Source: G963704535 sp963704535 | GTDB lineage: Bacteria; Chloroflexota; Chloroflexia; Chloroflexales; Roseiflexaceae | DNA length: 64,000 nucleotides | Reading direction: 5' to 3' | Assembly: GCA_963704535.1 (NCBI GenBank) | Contig: OY969916.1 | Span: forward strand, 5,146,001 to 5,210,000 | Part shown: positions 37,609 to 45,979 of the stretch, one piece after another | Layout: each line of letters begins with the position of its first letter | Position numbering within the stretch: position 1 is the stretch's first letter | Made by a program: the position numbers and the translations under genes | Notes under the pieces: generated by a model | Database searches by the model: none | What the model was told of the DNA's origin: nothing | The model's input: the letters and a program-made list of their open reading frames with translations, nothing else

Positions 37609-37916
37609 GTGAGTCCCTTTCTATAAACCTTTCACAAACCGACCACCGACCCTTCGACTTCGCTCAGGGCAGGCGACCGACAACCGACCACCGCAGATAT
37701 AGCGTTCCTAAATAAGTTGTAAAAGGGGGTGTGGGGGAAGCCCCACAAAAACCCCTTCCCACTTTTACAACCCTGATAGGAATGCTATAGAGGATTGAAG
37801 ATAGAAGATAGCTCTGCGGATGCAGTGAGAGAGCTATCCTCTATCCTCGATCTTCTGATGGCCGTCCCTCTTCCTCCTCCCTCCTCCATCCTCCATCCTC
37901 AAAGCGGAGCGGGTTG
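37609..37916. other. Spacer with repeats, no gene
   Basis: Contains CCCTTCGACTTCGCTCAGG (short dispersed word, about 37660), the A-prime element (37699-37790) and GAAGATAG / CTATCCTC heptad-like inverted repeats with a CCTCCATCC run (37795-37905). Confidence 0.6.
37699..37790. repeat. Repeat family A-prime, copy 2
   Basis: TATAGCGTTCCTA and TAGGAATGCTATA form 13-bp inverted ends with one mismatch. Inside are AGTTGTAAAAGGGGG and CCCACTTTTACAACC. 92 bp, matching the 93-bp copy at 33162. MITE-like. Confidence 0.75.
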
Positions 37917-38456
37917 TCAGCGATAGAAATCGATCCAGCGGATCGCGAAGGAACGCTGCCGGTCGCTCAGAAGCTGCTTTGGTAGCCGGATCTCAAAGTA
38001 GCCCTGCTGGAGCGGAATAGTGGGCGTGGCCTGCCCGGATACAGCCCGGATATCCAGCCAGAGCGGGCTGCCGGATGTGAGCGGGCTTGTGTCGCTGTCG
38101 GGCAAACTGACCTCCTGGAGAATACTGCGGCTATCGCTGCTCGATATTGCGGCAGTGATAACCGTCTGCTCGTATGAGAGGCGAAACGACTCCAGACCAT
38201 TCACGTGCAAGCGCACGACGATGGTTTCGGGCGGCGTCCCCGAAGCCAACTCGACAGTGGCAGCGCCGATGCCGCTCCGGCTCCGCACGTCTATGACAGC
38301 AGTTTCGCCTTCGACGCTCACCTTGAGTTCGTTCCCATCGCCTTCGGCGGCGGCGGTGAAGACGGCGGCTTGAGTTTCAGCCGCGCCGGGCGGCACCCCG
38401 CAGCCGGCCAACAGGAGGATGGCGGCCAGCAAGCCAAGGCTATAGCGAGCCGGCAT
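37917..38456 (-). CDS. Small lipoprotein of unknown function
   Basis: 179 residues from ATG at 38456 (14 codons inside the longer open frame). N-terminus RYSLGLLAAILLLAGC has a clear lipobox with Cys at about 19. The rest is beta-rich with no cysteines and a final aromatic segment (RSFAIRWIDFYR). No family is recognised. It ends the run of exported-protein genes that begins at 26 kb. The protein could be a surface-exposed beta-sandwich; nothing more can be said. Confidence 0.7.
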   Translation of the reverse strand: MPARYSLGLLAAILLLAGCGVPPGAAETQAAVFTAAAEGDGNELKVSVEGETAVIDVRSRSGIGAATVELASGTPPETIVVRLHVNGLESFRLSYEQTVITAAISSSDSRSILQEVSLPDSDTSPLTSGSPLWLDIRAVSGQATPTIPLQQGYFEIRLPKQLLSDRQRSFAIRWIDFYR

Positions 38457-38512
38457 GGCACGACCCGCGCCAGATCGATAGAGGTGTGGAGCAGGCATAC
38501 AGCGATCCTATT

Positions 38513-38573
38513 GCGTATTGCGTGTTGCGTGTCGGCGCGTACGTAACACGCAATACGCAACACGCAACACCGA
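38513..38573. repeat. Hairpin with arms of GTGTTGC-type heptads
   Basis: TTGCGTATTGCGTGTTGCGTG pairs with ACGCAATACGCAACACGCAA (one base longer or shorter by slippage) around GTCGGCGCGTACG. It lies 10 bp past the stop of the binding-protein gene and is probably a terminator. Confidence 0.7.
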
Positions 38574-38582
38574 CAAATGCCG

Positions 38583-39628
38583 CTAGGGGCACGTGATCCC
38601 CTTCTGTTGGTAGGAATTGGCGACGAAGCTGCTGTTGATCGCGGCATCCAAGTCTAGCGGCGCTTTGAGGACCTTCAGGTCGACCATCGTCTTCTGCTCG
38701 GCCTCCCAGGCCGCGCGGTCATTCCAGCCCATGCATTTCGCGCCGACGCCATAGCGCAGCAGCTTGATCGTTTCCTGGGCCTCGAAGTTCAGGTGTTCGA
38801 CCGTCAACTCCTTGTTGTAGTCGGCGAGGATCTTGATTGTTTCATCCAGGTTCGCGACGGAATACTCCCAGCCTTTGAGCGTCGCGTCGATAAATGCCTG
38901 GGTGGTATTGGGGTTGGCGGCCAGGAACGCCTCGGTTGTAATCAGCCCATCGCCCATCACCGTCACGCCGAAATCGCGCGCGACGATCACCCGCACATCG
39001 GCGCCTTGCTCGCGGGCCACATTGGGCTGGTCGGTGACATAGACCGGCCAGACATCGACTCGCCGGCTCAGAAAGGGCTCCAGGTTAAACTCCACCGGAA
39101 CCTCGGTGATCTGGCTGCGATCGACCTGATTGGCCTCAAGCATGCCCAGGTACTCGGTCTGCAAACTGCCGGGCGATACCGCGACGATCTTCCCGGCGAA
39201 GTCGCGCGGCCCTGTGATGCCTGAGTCGCTGATGGACCATGAAGCCGCCGGGGCTGGCCTGGAAGAAGGTTGCCAGCGCGACGATCGGGATACCGCGCTC
39301 GCGCGCCAGCAGCACCGAGTTGGGCGAGTTCCACCCCGAAGCTGTCGCTGCCGCTGCTCACTAGCGGGAGCACCGCGATATTCGTCCCGCCTGGGTTGAG
39401 CGTCACGTTCAGGCCGACCTCATCGTAGAAGCCCTTGACCTTGGCCACGATATAGCCGGCAAACTGGTACGCCGGCACCCACACCAGCCGTACCGAGATA
39501 TTGGTGGTTTCGAGCTGCCGGGCGGTAGTTCCAGCCGGTGCGTTCGCGCCACCACAGGCAGCCACGAGCAACACCAACAGCACTAACCCAAGCGTCCGTA
39601 CCATCAGCCTATTGCTTTGTCGCTTCAT
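38583..39628 (-). CDS. NMT1/THI5-like ABC substrate-binding lipoprotein, copy 1 (two frame breaks)
   Basis: About 347 residues from ATG at 39628 (AAGGAAA upstream). Lipobox VLLVAAC near residue 20. The domain begins ISVRLVWVPAYQFAGYIVAKVKGFYDEVGL, typical of NMT1/THI5 binding proteins for small organic ions or pyrimidine precursors. It continues SPGSLQTEYLGM, VYVTDQPN and FLAANPNTTQAFIDATLKGW. The frame breaks near 39330 and 39235; removing one base at each gives a protein colinear with the paralogue at 41.4 kb. It lies downstream of the permease. The substrate is unknown; no thiamine riboswitch was found. Confidence 0.88.
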
Positions 39629-39659
39629 ATGCGCTTTCCTTTCGTACCAATTCCGGGTG

Positions 39660-39795
39660 ATTAGGGACTCGCGCGCTTTAAAACATCCCAGGGTGGACCC
39701 GAAACGTGAAGCGTGAAACGTCAACAACGCCCCGATCACGTTTTACGCTTCACGTTTCATGGAGCTGGGATGCTTTTTATTTTTCGAGTCCCTTA
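39660..39795. repeat. Composite of family F hairpin words and CACGTTT heptads
   Basis: GGGACTCGCGCGCTTTAAAACATCCCA, then CGTGAAGCGTGAAACG / CGTTTTACGCTTCACG arms, then TGGGATGCTTTTTATTTTTCGAGTCCC (longest words split here into recognisable GGGATGC...GAGTCCC ends). Related F copies are at 18313, 43647, 52085 and 57228. Confidence 0.6.
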
Positions 39796-39824
39796 CTTGG
39801 ATATGGGCGGGTCCTCGGTGTGTA

Positions 39825-40619
39825 TTAGCTTGGTCGCTCCCAGAAGATCAGCCAATGCTCCAGAGCCAGCAATACCAGGTACAGGCCGATCCCCAGCAGC
39901 GAGGCCACGCTGACGGCCGCGAAGGTCAGATCGGTCTCCAGGTAGTAGGTTGAGACGGTCGTCAGGTAGCCCAGCCCGGCAGCGGCCCCGGCAAACTCGC
40001 CCACGATCGCGCCGATCACCGCCAGCGTGGCGCCGATCTTGAGCCCGGTAAACAGGAACGGCAAACACTGCGGCACCCGTAGCGTCCAGAACAGTTGCCG
40101 GCGGGTGGCGCCGTAGGACTGGAGCAGATCGAGGGTCGCCTGGTCGGTCAGGCGCAGCCCACGGGTGCTGTTGACCAGCACCGGGAAGAAGGTAAAGAGC
40201 GCCGAGATCGCGGCCCGCGACAGCATGCCATTGCCGAACCAGAGCACCAGCAGCGGCGCGATCGCAACCAGCGGCACGGTTTGCGAGACGACCGCCCAAG
40301 GGTACAGCGCCGCTTCGATCGGGCGGGCATGTACAAACAGGACCGCTAGCAGGAAACCGAACAGGCTGCCGGCGATAAAGCCACCCAGCGCCTCGATCGC
40401 GGTGATGCCAAAGTGGTAGGCCAGGCGGTGCTCAGGGTTGAAGGCGCGAACGAGCACCTGCGCGGGTGTCGGCAGGATGTAGAACGGGATGCCCAGCGCG
40501 GGCACGCCCCATTGCAGAAAAGCCAGGCAGAGCAGAAGCACCGCCGCCGCGGCGCCAAAACGCTGGAGCAGCAGCACCAGCACGCGCAGCCTGCTATCCC
40601 CGGTGCGTGCATCATTCAT
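39825..40619 (-). CDS. ABC transporter permease (SsuC/TauC/ThiX type)
   Basis: 264 residues. ATG at 40619 (MNDARTGDSRL) is chosen because the upstream 103-codon extension is Cys/Arg-rich shadow sequence of the ATPase gene. Six helices. The EAA loop LDLLQSYGATRRQLFWTLRVPQCLPFLFTGLKI is diagnostic of the nitrate/sulfonate/taurine/pyrimidine permease family. It overlaps the ATPase stop by 8 bp, so the two are translationally coupled. It forms one importer with the ATPase and one or both flanking binding proteins. Confidence 0.93.
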   Translation of the reverse strand: MNDARTGDSRLRVLVLLLQRFGAAAAVLLLCLAFLQWGVPALGIPFYILPTPAQVLVRAFNPEHRLAYHFGITAIEALGGFIAGSLFGFLLAVLFVHARPIEAALYPWAVVSQTVPLVAIAPLLVLWFGNGMLSRAAISALFTFFPVLVNSTRGLRLTDQATLDLLQSYGATRRQLFWTLRVPQCLPFLFTGLKIGATLAVIGAIVGEFAGAAAGLGYLTTVSTYYLETDLTFAAVSVASLLGIGLYLVLLALEHWLIFWERPS

Positions 40620-41418
40620 CGCTGCCACTCCCATGCATCTCTTGCGGGTAGCTGCGGTTGAGTTGCCGGCGCAGTTCGCCGACACAGCGCAGAAAGGCTT
40701 CCTGCTCCAGTAGATCGGTTGTGCGTGGTCGCGGAAGCGGGATCGGCACCTCGGCCAGGATGCGGCCCGGATGCGGCGCCAATACCAGCACGCGATCGGC
40801 CAGGAAGGCCGCCTCGGTAAGCGAGTGGGTGACAAACAGCACCGTGGCCTGCGTAGCGGACCAGATTCGCAGCAACTCGACATTGAGCCGTTCGCGGGTG
40901 ATCTCGTCCAGGGCGCCGAAAGGCTCATCCATCAGCAGGACCGCCGGCTCAAAGGAGAGCGCGCGCGCAAGCGCGACCCGCTGCTGCATGCCACCGGAGA
41001 GCTGCGCGGGGTAGCTGTTCGCGAAGCGACTGAGGCCGACCAGGTCGAGAAAGTGGGCGACGGCTGCCTGGCGCCGCTGCGCCGGCCAGCCGAATAGACG
41101 CAACGGCAGTTCAATATTCTCACGCGCACTCTGCCAGGGCAGCAGTACCGGCTGCTGGAAGGCAAAGCTGACCAGGTGCGCGGCGCGAGCGACGGACGGG
41201 TTGTAACCACCAATAGAGATCGTTCCGGCGCTGGGAGGCACCAGCCCGCCAAGGGTACGCAAGAGCGTGCTCTTGCCGCAGCCGCTCGGCCCGATCAGCG
41301 CGACAAAGGTGCCGCCGGCGATCGTACAACTGAGATCGTGGAGCGCGAGGAAGGGCGCCCCGCCATTGGCGTAGCTGACACTCAAGCGCTCGATCGTGAT
41401 AGGAACCGCGCTACTCAT
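40612..41418 (-). CDS. ABC transporter ATPase (SsuB/TauB/ThiZ type)
   Basis: About 268 residues; ATG at 41418 (a GTG five codons upstream is possible). Walker A GPSGCGKST, Q-loop FQQPVLLPW, signature LSGGMQQR, Walker B VLLMDEPFGALD and H-loop FVTHSLTEA. The QPVLLPW Q-loop is typical of NMT1-type importers. It starts 22 bp after binding-protein copy 2 and overlaps the permease gene. Operon order: binding protein 2, ATPase, permease, binding protein 1. Confidence 0.94.
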   Translation of the reverse strand: MSSAVPITIERLSVSYANGGAPFLALHDLSCTIAGGTFVALIGPSGCGKSTLLRTLGGLVPPSAGTISIGGYNPSVARAAHLVSFAFQQPVLLPWQSARENIELPLRLFGWPAQRRQAAVAHFLDLVGLSRFANSYPAQLSGGMQQRVALARALSFEPAVLLMDEPFGALDEITRERLNVELLRIWSATQATVLFVTHSLTEAAFLADRVLVLAPHPGRILAEVPIPLPRPRTTDLLEQEAFLRCVGELRRQLNRSYPQEMHGSGSDE

Positions 41419-41440
41419 GGTATTTGTTGTCACACTCCAA

Positions 41441-42482
41441 TTACTTGCAGGTGATGCCCCGCCCCTGGTAGTAGTTCGCGACCAGGTTGGTGTTCATCGC
41501 GGCATCCAGGCTCAGGGGCGCTTTCAGGATCTTCAGGTCTACCAACATCTTCTGCTCGGCCTCCCAGGCCGCGCGGTCGTTCCAGCCGATGCAGGTTGCG
41601 CCGGCGCCATAGCGCAGCAGCTTGATCGTCTCTTGGGACTCGAAGGTCAGTTGGTCGAGCGTCAGTTCCTTGTTGTAGTCCGCAAGGATCGTGAGCGTCT
41701 CATCGACATTCGCGACGGCATAGTCCCAGCCCTTGAGCGTCGCATTGATAAATGCCTGGGTGGTGTTGGGGTTGGCGGCCAGGAACGCCTCGCTGGTAAA
41801 CAGCCCGTCGCCGATCGTCGTCACGCCGAAGTCGCGGGCGACCAGCACCCGCACATCCGCGCCTAGCTTGCGGGCGACATTAGGCTGGTCGGTGACATAG
41901 ATCGGCCAGACTTCGATACGCCGGCTCAGGAAGGGCTCGATATTAAACTCGAACGGGACCTCCGTAATCTGGGCGCGATCGACGTTATTGGCGGCCAGCA
42001 TGCCCAGGTACTCGGTCTGCAAACCGCCCGGCGACACGGCTACTTTCTTGCCGACGAAGTCGCGTGGACCTTGGATGCCCCAGTCGCCATTGACCATGAA
42101 GCCGCCGGCGCTGGCCTGGAAAAAGGTTGCCAGCGAGACAACCGGGACGCCGCGCTCGCGGGCCAGGAGCACCGTGTCGGGCGTCTCCACGCCGAAGCTC
42201 TCGCTGCCGCTGGCGACCAGTTTGGACCGGCGCGATATCCGGGCCGCCCGGATTAAGCGTCACATTCAGCCCGGCCTCGTCGTAGAAGCCTTTGACCTTG
42301 GCCACAATGTAGCCGGCAAACTGATACTGCGGCACCCACAAGAGCCGTACGGTGATGTTGGTGGTTTCGAGTGCTCCGCCGGTGGTTGCGGCCGGTGCTC
42401 CCGCCGGGGCGCCACCGCAGGCGCCTACGATCGCTGCTACCAGCACAAAGCCCAGCAGTTGTATCACGTGTCTGTGTCGCAT
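41441..42482 (-). CDS. NMT1/THI5-like ABC substrate-binding lipoprotein, copy 2 (one frame break)
   Basis: About 346 residues from ATG at 42482 (AGAAAGGA upstream). Lipobox IVGAC near residue 22. Colinear with copy 1 at about 80% identity by eye: ITVRLLWVPQYQFAGYIVAKVKGFYDEAGL, FFQASAGGF, SPGGLQTEYLGM, PNTTQAFINATLKGW. The frame breaks near 42224; dropping one base gives PDIAPVKLVASGSESFGVE. First gene of the importer operon. Two paralogues around one permease/ATPase pair imply two related ligands or a recent duplication. Confidence 0.9.
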
Positions 42483-42498
42483 ACCTAGTCCTTTCTGT

Positions 42499-42550
42499 TG
42501 AAAAGGGGGAGTTTGAGGGGGAAGCCCCCTCAAGAACTTCTTTCCACCAC
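42499..42550. repeat. Repeat family A, copy 6
   Basis: TTGAAAAGGGGGAGTTTGAGGGGG / CCCCCTCAAGAACTTCTTTCCACC, between the methyltransferase stop (17 bp away) and the binding-protein start. Confidence 0.75.
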
Positions 42551-42566
42551 CAAACTCGCGCGATAA

Positions 42567-43316
42567 TCAGAGTCCCTTACTCGAAACCAACATGATCGAT
42601 TGAGGATATTCCAGAAACTCTTTGGAAATGGCATGCTTCGCGACGACCTCGTCAGGATAGACCAGCTCTTCGAAAGCCAGAAGCTTAAAACCGGCATTAA
42701 TTGTCGTCTGTATGTACGTCGTGAGCGTATAATGATAGTCATAAAAGCCGCCGTCTACGTCTTCACCATCATCTCCTTTTAAGATAAATCTGTAACGGCA
42801 GCCTTCTTTAAGATAATGGAAGCCATCATCATCAAAAACTCGTCTACAATCATAGGCATCCTTGTCAATGAATGCCGGGTGCGTGATGCAATAGATCAAT
42901 TTTCCTTCCGGTTTTAATACACGATGAATTTCAGAAAACGACTGAATGAGTTCCGACTTCGATGGAGACATCATGAAAACCATATTAGCTACGACTATAT
43001 CGACCGAACGATCAGCTAAAGGCGTCAGTCTATTGTCAGGCACCTCGTAATATTGCACTCTGGATGCCGGATCGGTCGCAACCGCCGCCGTTATCATGGC
43101 AGGAGACATATCTACGCCAATAACCTGGCCGGCGCCCAGCGCTTCGAGAAGCCGCGCATATCTGCCATTGCCGCAACCATAATCAACTATCACCTTACCT
43201 GCCAGGCCCCCAATATAGCGCGTGAATGCGGGGAAAATAATTTCGAGGGCCTCTTCATCATTCGCGGTGAGATATTCCCGCACGGCTTCGTCCCATAGTT
43301 CGCGAGGTGTTTTCAT
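42567..43316 (-). CDS. Class I SAM-dependent methyltransferase (low-GC, probably acquired)
   Basis: 249-residue cytoplasmic protein. SAM-binding motif I is VIVDYGCGNGRYARLLEALGA (about 42-62, here as core DYGCGNGRY), the acidic residue after strand 2 is in VIGVDMSP, and motif post-I is DIVVANMVFMMSP. Rossmann-type Methyltransf_11/25 fold, small-molecule type; the substrate is unknown. Codon use is markedly AT-richer than neighbours (many AAA, GAA, TTA, ATA), suggesting horizontal transfer. Start ATG at 43316 with AGGAGG. Not obviously linked to the importer. Confidence 0.88.
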   Translation of the reverse strand: MKTPRELWDEAVREYLTANDEEALEIIFPAFTRYIGGLAGKVIVDYGCGNGRYARLLEALGAGQVIGVDMSPAMITAAVATDPASRVQYYEVPDNRLTPLADRSVDIVVANMVFMMSPSKSELIQSFSEIHRVLKPEGKLIYCITHPAFIDKDAYDCRRVFDDDGFHYLKEGCRYRFILKGDDGEDVDGGFYDYHYTLTTYIQTTINAGFKLLAFEELVYPDEVVAKHAISKEFLEYPQSIMLVSSKGL

Positions 43317-43641
43317 AGTTCCTCCTTGTCAGTAGATGGTCGATAGTAAGGGCCTATCCGAATAACTCTGGGTGGGGAATGCCGACCACCGTCAAGCCAG
43401 GCTCCTGTCTGAGCACCAGTTCCAGGGCCAGCCGGGCATGCGCTAGGCGCATGGCGGGCACAATATTCACAGCTTCATCCTTGCCGAGCAGGGTTAATGG
43501 GGGGCACAGGCAATAATACGCGCGATCGGCGCCAGGGGTAATAGTCAGATGTTATATCTTTGACCCTGACAAATGTCATATGCCGGCCTATGACATTTGT
43601 CAGGGGTTGTTCGGAAAGCCCGTTTGTCGCAGGAGTTCTAT
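43317..43641. other. Spacer with repeat ends, no gene
   Basis: Contains a single family G end (CCTATCCGAATAAC, about 43356-43370), GC-rich DNA without convincing coding frames (43380-43540), and the TGACAAATGTCA palindrome pair (43545-43604) just past the MFS stop. Confidence 0.5.
43545..43604. repeat. Repeat family E, copy 1: paired TGACAAATGTCA dyads
   Basis: GATGTTATATCTTTGACC, then CCTGACAAATGTCATA (43565-43580) and its exact inverse TATGACATTTGTCAGG (43589-43604) around GCCGGC. Each half is itself a TGACAAATGTCA dyad. It lies past the 3' end of the MFS gene; E2 lies at its 5' side. Confidence 0.7.
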
Positions 43642-45012
43642 TCATGGGGCTGGGACGCTTTTTATGTTTCGAGTCCCTAGCTCGGGCGCCTCCTCCGCCA
43701 GATCGGCCTGGTACGTCTCCTTGAGCAGCAGCGCCGATACAAAGGAGATCAGCAGCGCCACACACACATACGCGGCCACCACCCACGACGCCCCGCCGCC
43801 CCAGGCCAGCAGCGCCGTGGCGATCAGCGGCGCGAAACCGCCACCCAGCACCGCGCCCAACTGCGATGCCAGCGACACGCCGCTATAGCGCACGCGGGTC
43901 TTAAATTGCTCGGCCAGGAAGGCCGCCACCGGCGCGTACATGACTAACAAGCCGATAAACGCCCCCGCAAACGCCAGCCAGATCAAGCCGGTCTGCTTGG
44001 TATCGACCAGCCGGAAGAACACAAAGACATACACTGCCAGGAAGGCCGCCCCAATCAGAATCATGGGCCGGCGGCCGACGCGGTCGGAGAGTGCGCCGGC
44101 AAATGGGGTGCCGATCAGCGTGATGGTCGCGCCGATCGCCACACCGATCAGGGCCACGCTACTGGGCAGCTTGAGCTGCTCGGTGGCATACAACGGCACA
44201 AAGACCAGCACGGTGTTATACATCGCGTGGATGCCGAAGATCACGCCGCCGGACAGCAGCACCGTGGCGAGATGATGGCGGAGCACGTCCACGATCGGCA
44301 TGCGGGCCGCCGCGCCTTGCGCTTGCACCTTCGCGAAGGCCGGCGTTTCGTAGATCTTCGACCGGATGAACAGCCCGACCAGGACCAGCAGGATCGAGAG
44401 CAGGAACGGCACCCGCCAGCCCCAGGCCAGAAACTGCTCCTGGGGCAGCCGGGCAAACAGTGTGACGGCCAGGGTCGCCAGCAGCAGCCCGGCCGGAGTG
44501 GCGGCCAGGATAAAGCTGGTATAGAAGCCGCGCTTGGCCATGGGGACATACTCTGCGGTCATGACCATCGCGCCGGAGACCTCGCCGCCGAACCCAAATC
44601 CCTGGAGGAGACGCAATATGATCAGCAAGATCGGCGCCCACACCCCGATCGCCGCGTAGGTGGGCAGCAGGCCCATCAGCGTCGTCGAGACGCCGGCGAT
44701 CAGCAGCGTCAGGATCAGCGTGGCTTTGCGGCCGATCTTATCGCCGTAGTGGCCGCAGACGACGCCGCCGATCAGGCGCGCGATGAAGCCGAGCGCGAAG
44801 GTGGCAAAGGCGCTCAGGGTGCTCACCAGGGGGTCGGCGCTGGGGAAAAACAGCCGATTGAAGACTAGGCCGGCGACAAAGCCGTACAGGAGGAAGTCGT
44901 ACTGCTCGATGACGGTACCAATGAAACTCGCCGCCGTCACGCGGGCAAACAATATTTGCGGCCCGCCATGCGCTGCGCCGGCGCGAGCCGGCTGCGCGTC
45001 GCCTGTTTGCAT
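43642..45012 (-). CDS. MFS transporter, metabolite:H+ symporter (MHS) type
   Basis: 456 residues, 12 membrane helices. MHS signatures: SFIGTVIEQYDFLLYGF (helix 1), GHYGDKIGRKATL (loop 2-3 motif) and RLLQGFGFGGEVSGAMVMTAEYVP. The second-half motif is GALSDRVGRRPMIL. Related to ShiA/ProP/KgtP-type proton symporters of organic acids or osmolytes; the substrate cannot be read. The C-terminus (GTRNIKSVPAP) is encoded by a family F repeat word, so the last residues are probably repeat-derived. It is flanked by family E dyads on both sides. Confidence 0.93.
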   Translation of the reverse strand: MQTGDAQPARAGAAHGGPQILFARVTAASFIGTVIEQYDFLLYGFVAGLVFNRLFFPSADPLVSTLSAFATFALGFIARLIGGVVCGHYGDKIGRKATLILTLLIAGVSTTLMGLLPTYAAIGVWAPILLIILRLLQGFGFGGEVSGAMVMTAEYVPMAKRGFYTSFILAATPAGLLLATLAVTLFARLPQEQFLAWGWRVPFLLSILLVLVGLFIRSKIYETPAFAKVQAQGAAARMPIVDVLRHHLATVLLSGGVIFGIHAMYNTVLVFVPLYATEQLKLPSSVALIGVAIGATITLIGTPFAGALSDRVGRRPMILIGAAFLAVYVFVFFRLVDTKQTGLIWLAFAGAFIGLLVMYAPVAAFLAEQFKTRVRYSGVSLASQLGAVLGGGFAPLIATALLAWGGGASWVVAAYVCVALLISFVSALLLKETYQADLAEEAPELGTRNIKSVPAP

Positions 45013-45176
45013 AGGTCCCTCCTTGGTGGCATATCGACCGGATTATCGCTGTGGTGCCGGATCGTGTCAACCGGGGGTAGACCTCAAGATTTGAGGTATC
45101 GCACTGGAGCCGGCAACGCAATTTGGCGTATCAATGGCCAATATTGACTGTCGCTCCCGCGCCGATAGTCGCTCGA

Positions 45177-45239
45177 CCTGACAAATGTCATAGGCAAAGA
45201 TATAACATATGTCTAGGTCAAAGATATATCAAATGTCAG
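45177..45239. repeat. Repeat family E, copy 2
   Basis: CCTGACAAATGTCATAGG, CAAAGATATAACATATGTC, AGGTCAAAGATATATC and AAATGTCAG: three degenerate units of the dyad plus AAAGATATA linker found at 43545. Immediately upstream of the EF-hand gene promoter; may be an operator or a mobile repeat. Confidence 0.6.
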
Positions 45240-45245
45240 TCGTCG

Positions 45246-45274
45246 TTGGCACGGACAGCGCGTATGCTTATAAT
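45246..45274 (+). promoter_or_regulatory. Sigma-70 promoter of the EF-hand gene
   Basis: TTGGCA (45246-45251), 17-bp spacer, consensus TATAAT (45269-45274). Predicted start near 45281 gives a leader of about 52 nt. Confidence 0.75.
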
Positions 45275-45332
45275 ACTACCATTCATAGTGAGAGCTGGAT
45301 TGGATTGCCGGACGCTCAGAAAGGAGCCTCTC

Positions 45333-45869
45333 ATGGCCACCGACCTCCAAAGACGGAAGCACACCCGGATGTTTCAGGCCTTTGATGCCGATCACAGTGG
45401 TTACCTGGAATTCGCCGACCTCGAAGCCCAGATCAACAACGTCGCCCAACTGACCGGGCTAGCCCCCAGCTCACCGCAGTATCAGGCGATGCTGTCCGGC
45501 TACCGCGCAGCCTGGGAGCGCATCCGCCAGCTCGCCGACACCGATCGCGACGAACGCGTGGTGCTCGATGAGTGGCTGGCATACTGTTCGCAACTGGTAG
45601 ATGCGCCTGATAGGTTCGAGCGAGAGCTGGGCTCGATCGCCACCGGCAACGTGAAGCTGCTTGATCGCGACGGTGATGGCTCGGTTTCTCATGAGGAGTT
45701 CGGGGCCATGCGAGGCAGCCTGGACACCGACGACGCGGCGTTCTTCCAGCGGTTTGACCCGAACGGCGATGGGTACTTATCGGGCGACGAGCTGGTGAAG
45801 CTGTTCCGTGAGTTCTTTCTGAGCGACGATCCCGATGCGCCGGGCAATCTCTGGTATGGTCCTTTCTAG
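45333..45869 (+). CDS. Calerythrin-like EF-hand calcium-binding protein
   Basis: 178 residues; ATG at 45333 follows AAGGAG. Four EF-hand loops: DADHSGYLEFADLE (about 18-31), a degenerate second loop DTDRDERVVLDEW (about 70-82), DRDGDGSVSHEEF (about 112-124) and DPNGDGYLSGDEL (about 146-158). Spacing and length match bacterial sarcoplasmic-type EF proteins (calerythrin, CabA). Cytoplasmic, with no signal. Likely a calcium buffer or sensor. It is one of the few plus-strand genes, with its own strong promoter. Confidence 0.93.
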   Translation: MATDLQRRKHTRMFQAFDADHSGYLEFADLEAQINNVAQLTGLAPSSPQYQAMLSGYRAAWERIRQLADTDRDERVVLDEWLAYCSQLVDAPDRFERELGSIATGNVKLLDRDGDGSVSHEEFGAMRGSLDTDDAAFFQRFDPNGDGYLSGDELVKLFREFFLSDDPDAPGNLWYGPF

Positions 45870-45900
45870 TGGGTCATTTGTCATCGATATTGCCATTCTC

Positions 45901-45949
45901 TGTTGCGTGTTACGTGTTACGTACGCTGACACGCAACACGCAACACGCA
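45901..45949. terminator. Heptad-arm hairpin after the EF-hand gene
   Basis: TGTTGCGTGTTACGTGTTAC and ACACGCAACACGCAACACGC form a stem of GTGTTGC heptads. It separates the convergent EF-hand and response-regulator genes, so it could terminate both. Confidence 0.65.
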
Positions 45950-45979
45950 CAAATACCGATAAGCACGCCAAGTAACCCA

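Larger units (their letters stand above)
45013..45332. other. Divergent promoter region between MFS and EF-hand genes
   Basis: Holds repeat E2 (45177-45239) and a strong plus-strand promoter (45246-45274). A TTGACT-like word at 45145 may belong to the minus-strand MFS promoter, but no good -10 was found. No gene. Confidence 0.55.

Noticed and set aside
40620..40928. 103-residue N-terminal extension of the ABC permease
   Set aside because: It is Cys/Arg/Ser-rich and lies inside the ATPase gene in another frame. The family starts near the ATG at 40619.
41400..42600. TPP riboswitch upstream of the NMT1/THI5-type importer
   Set aside because: I looked for the CTGAGA and ACCTGATC core elements and saw neither. 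The leader is only a family A repeat.
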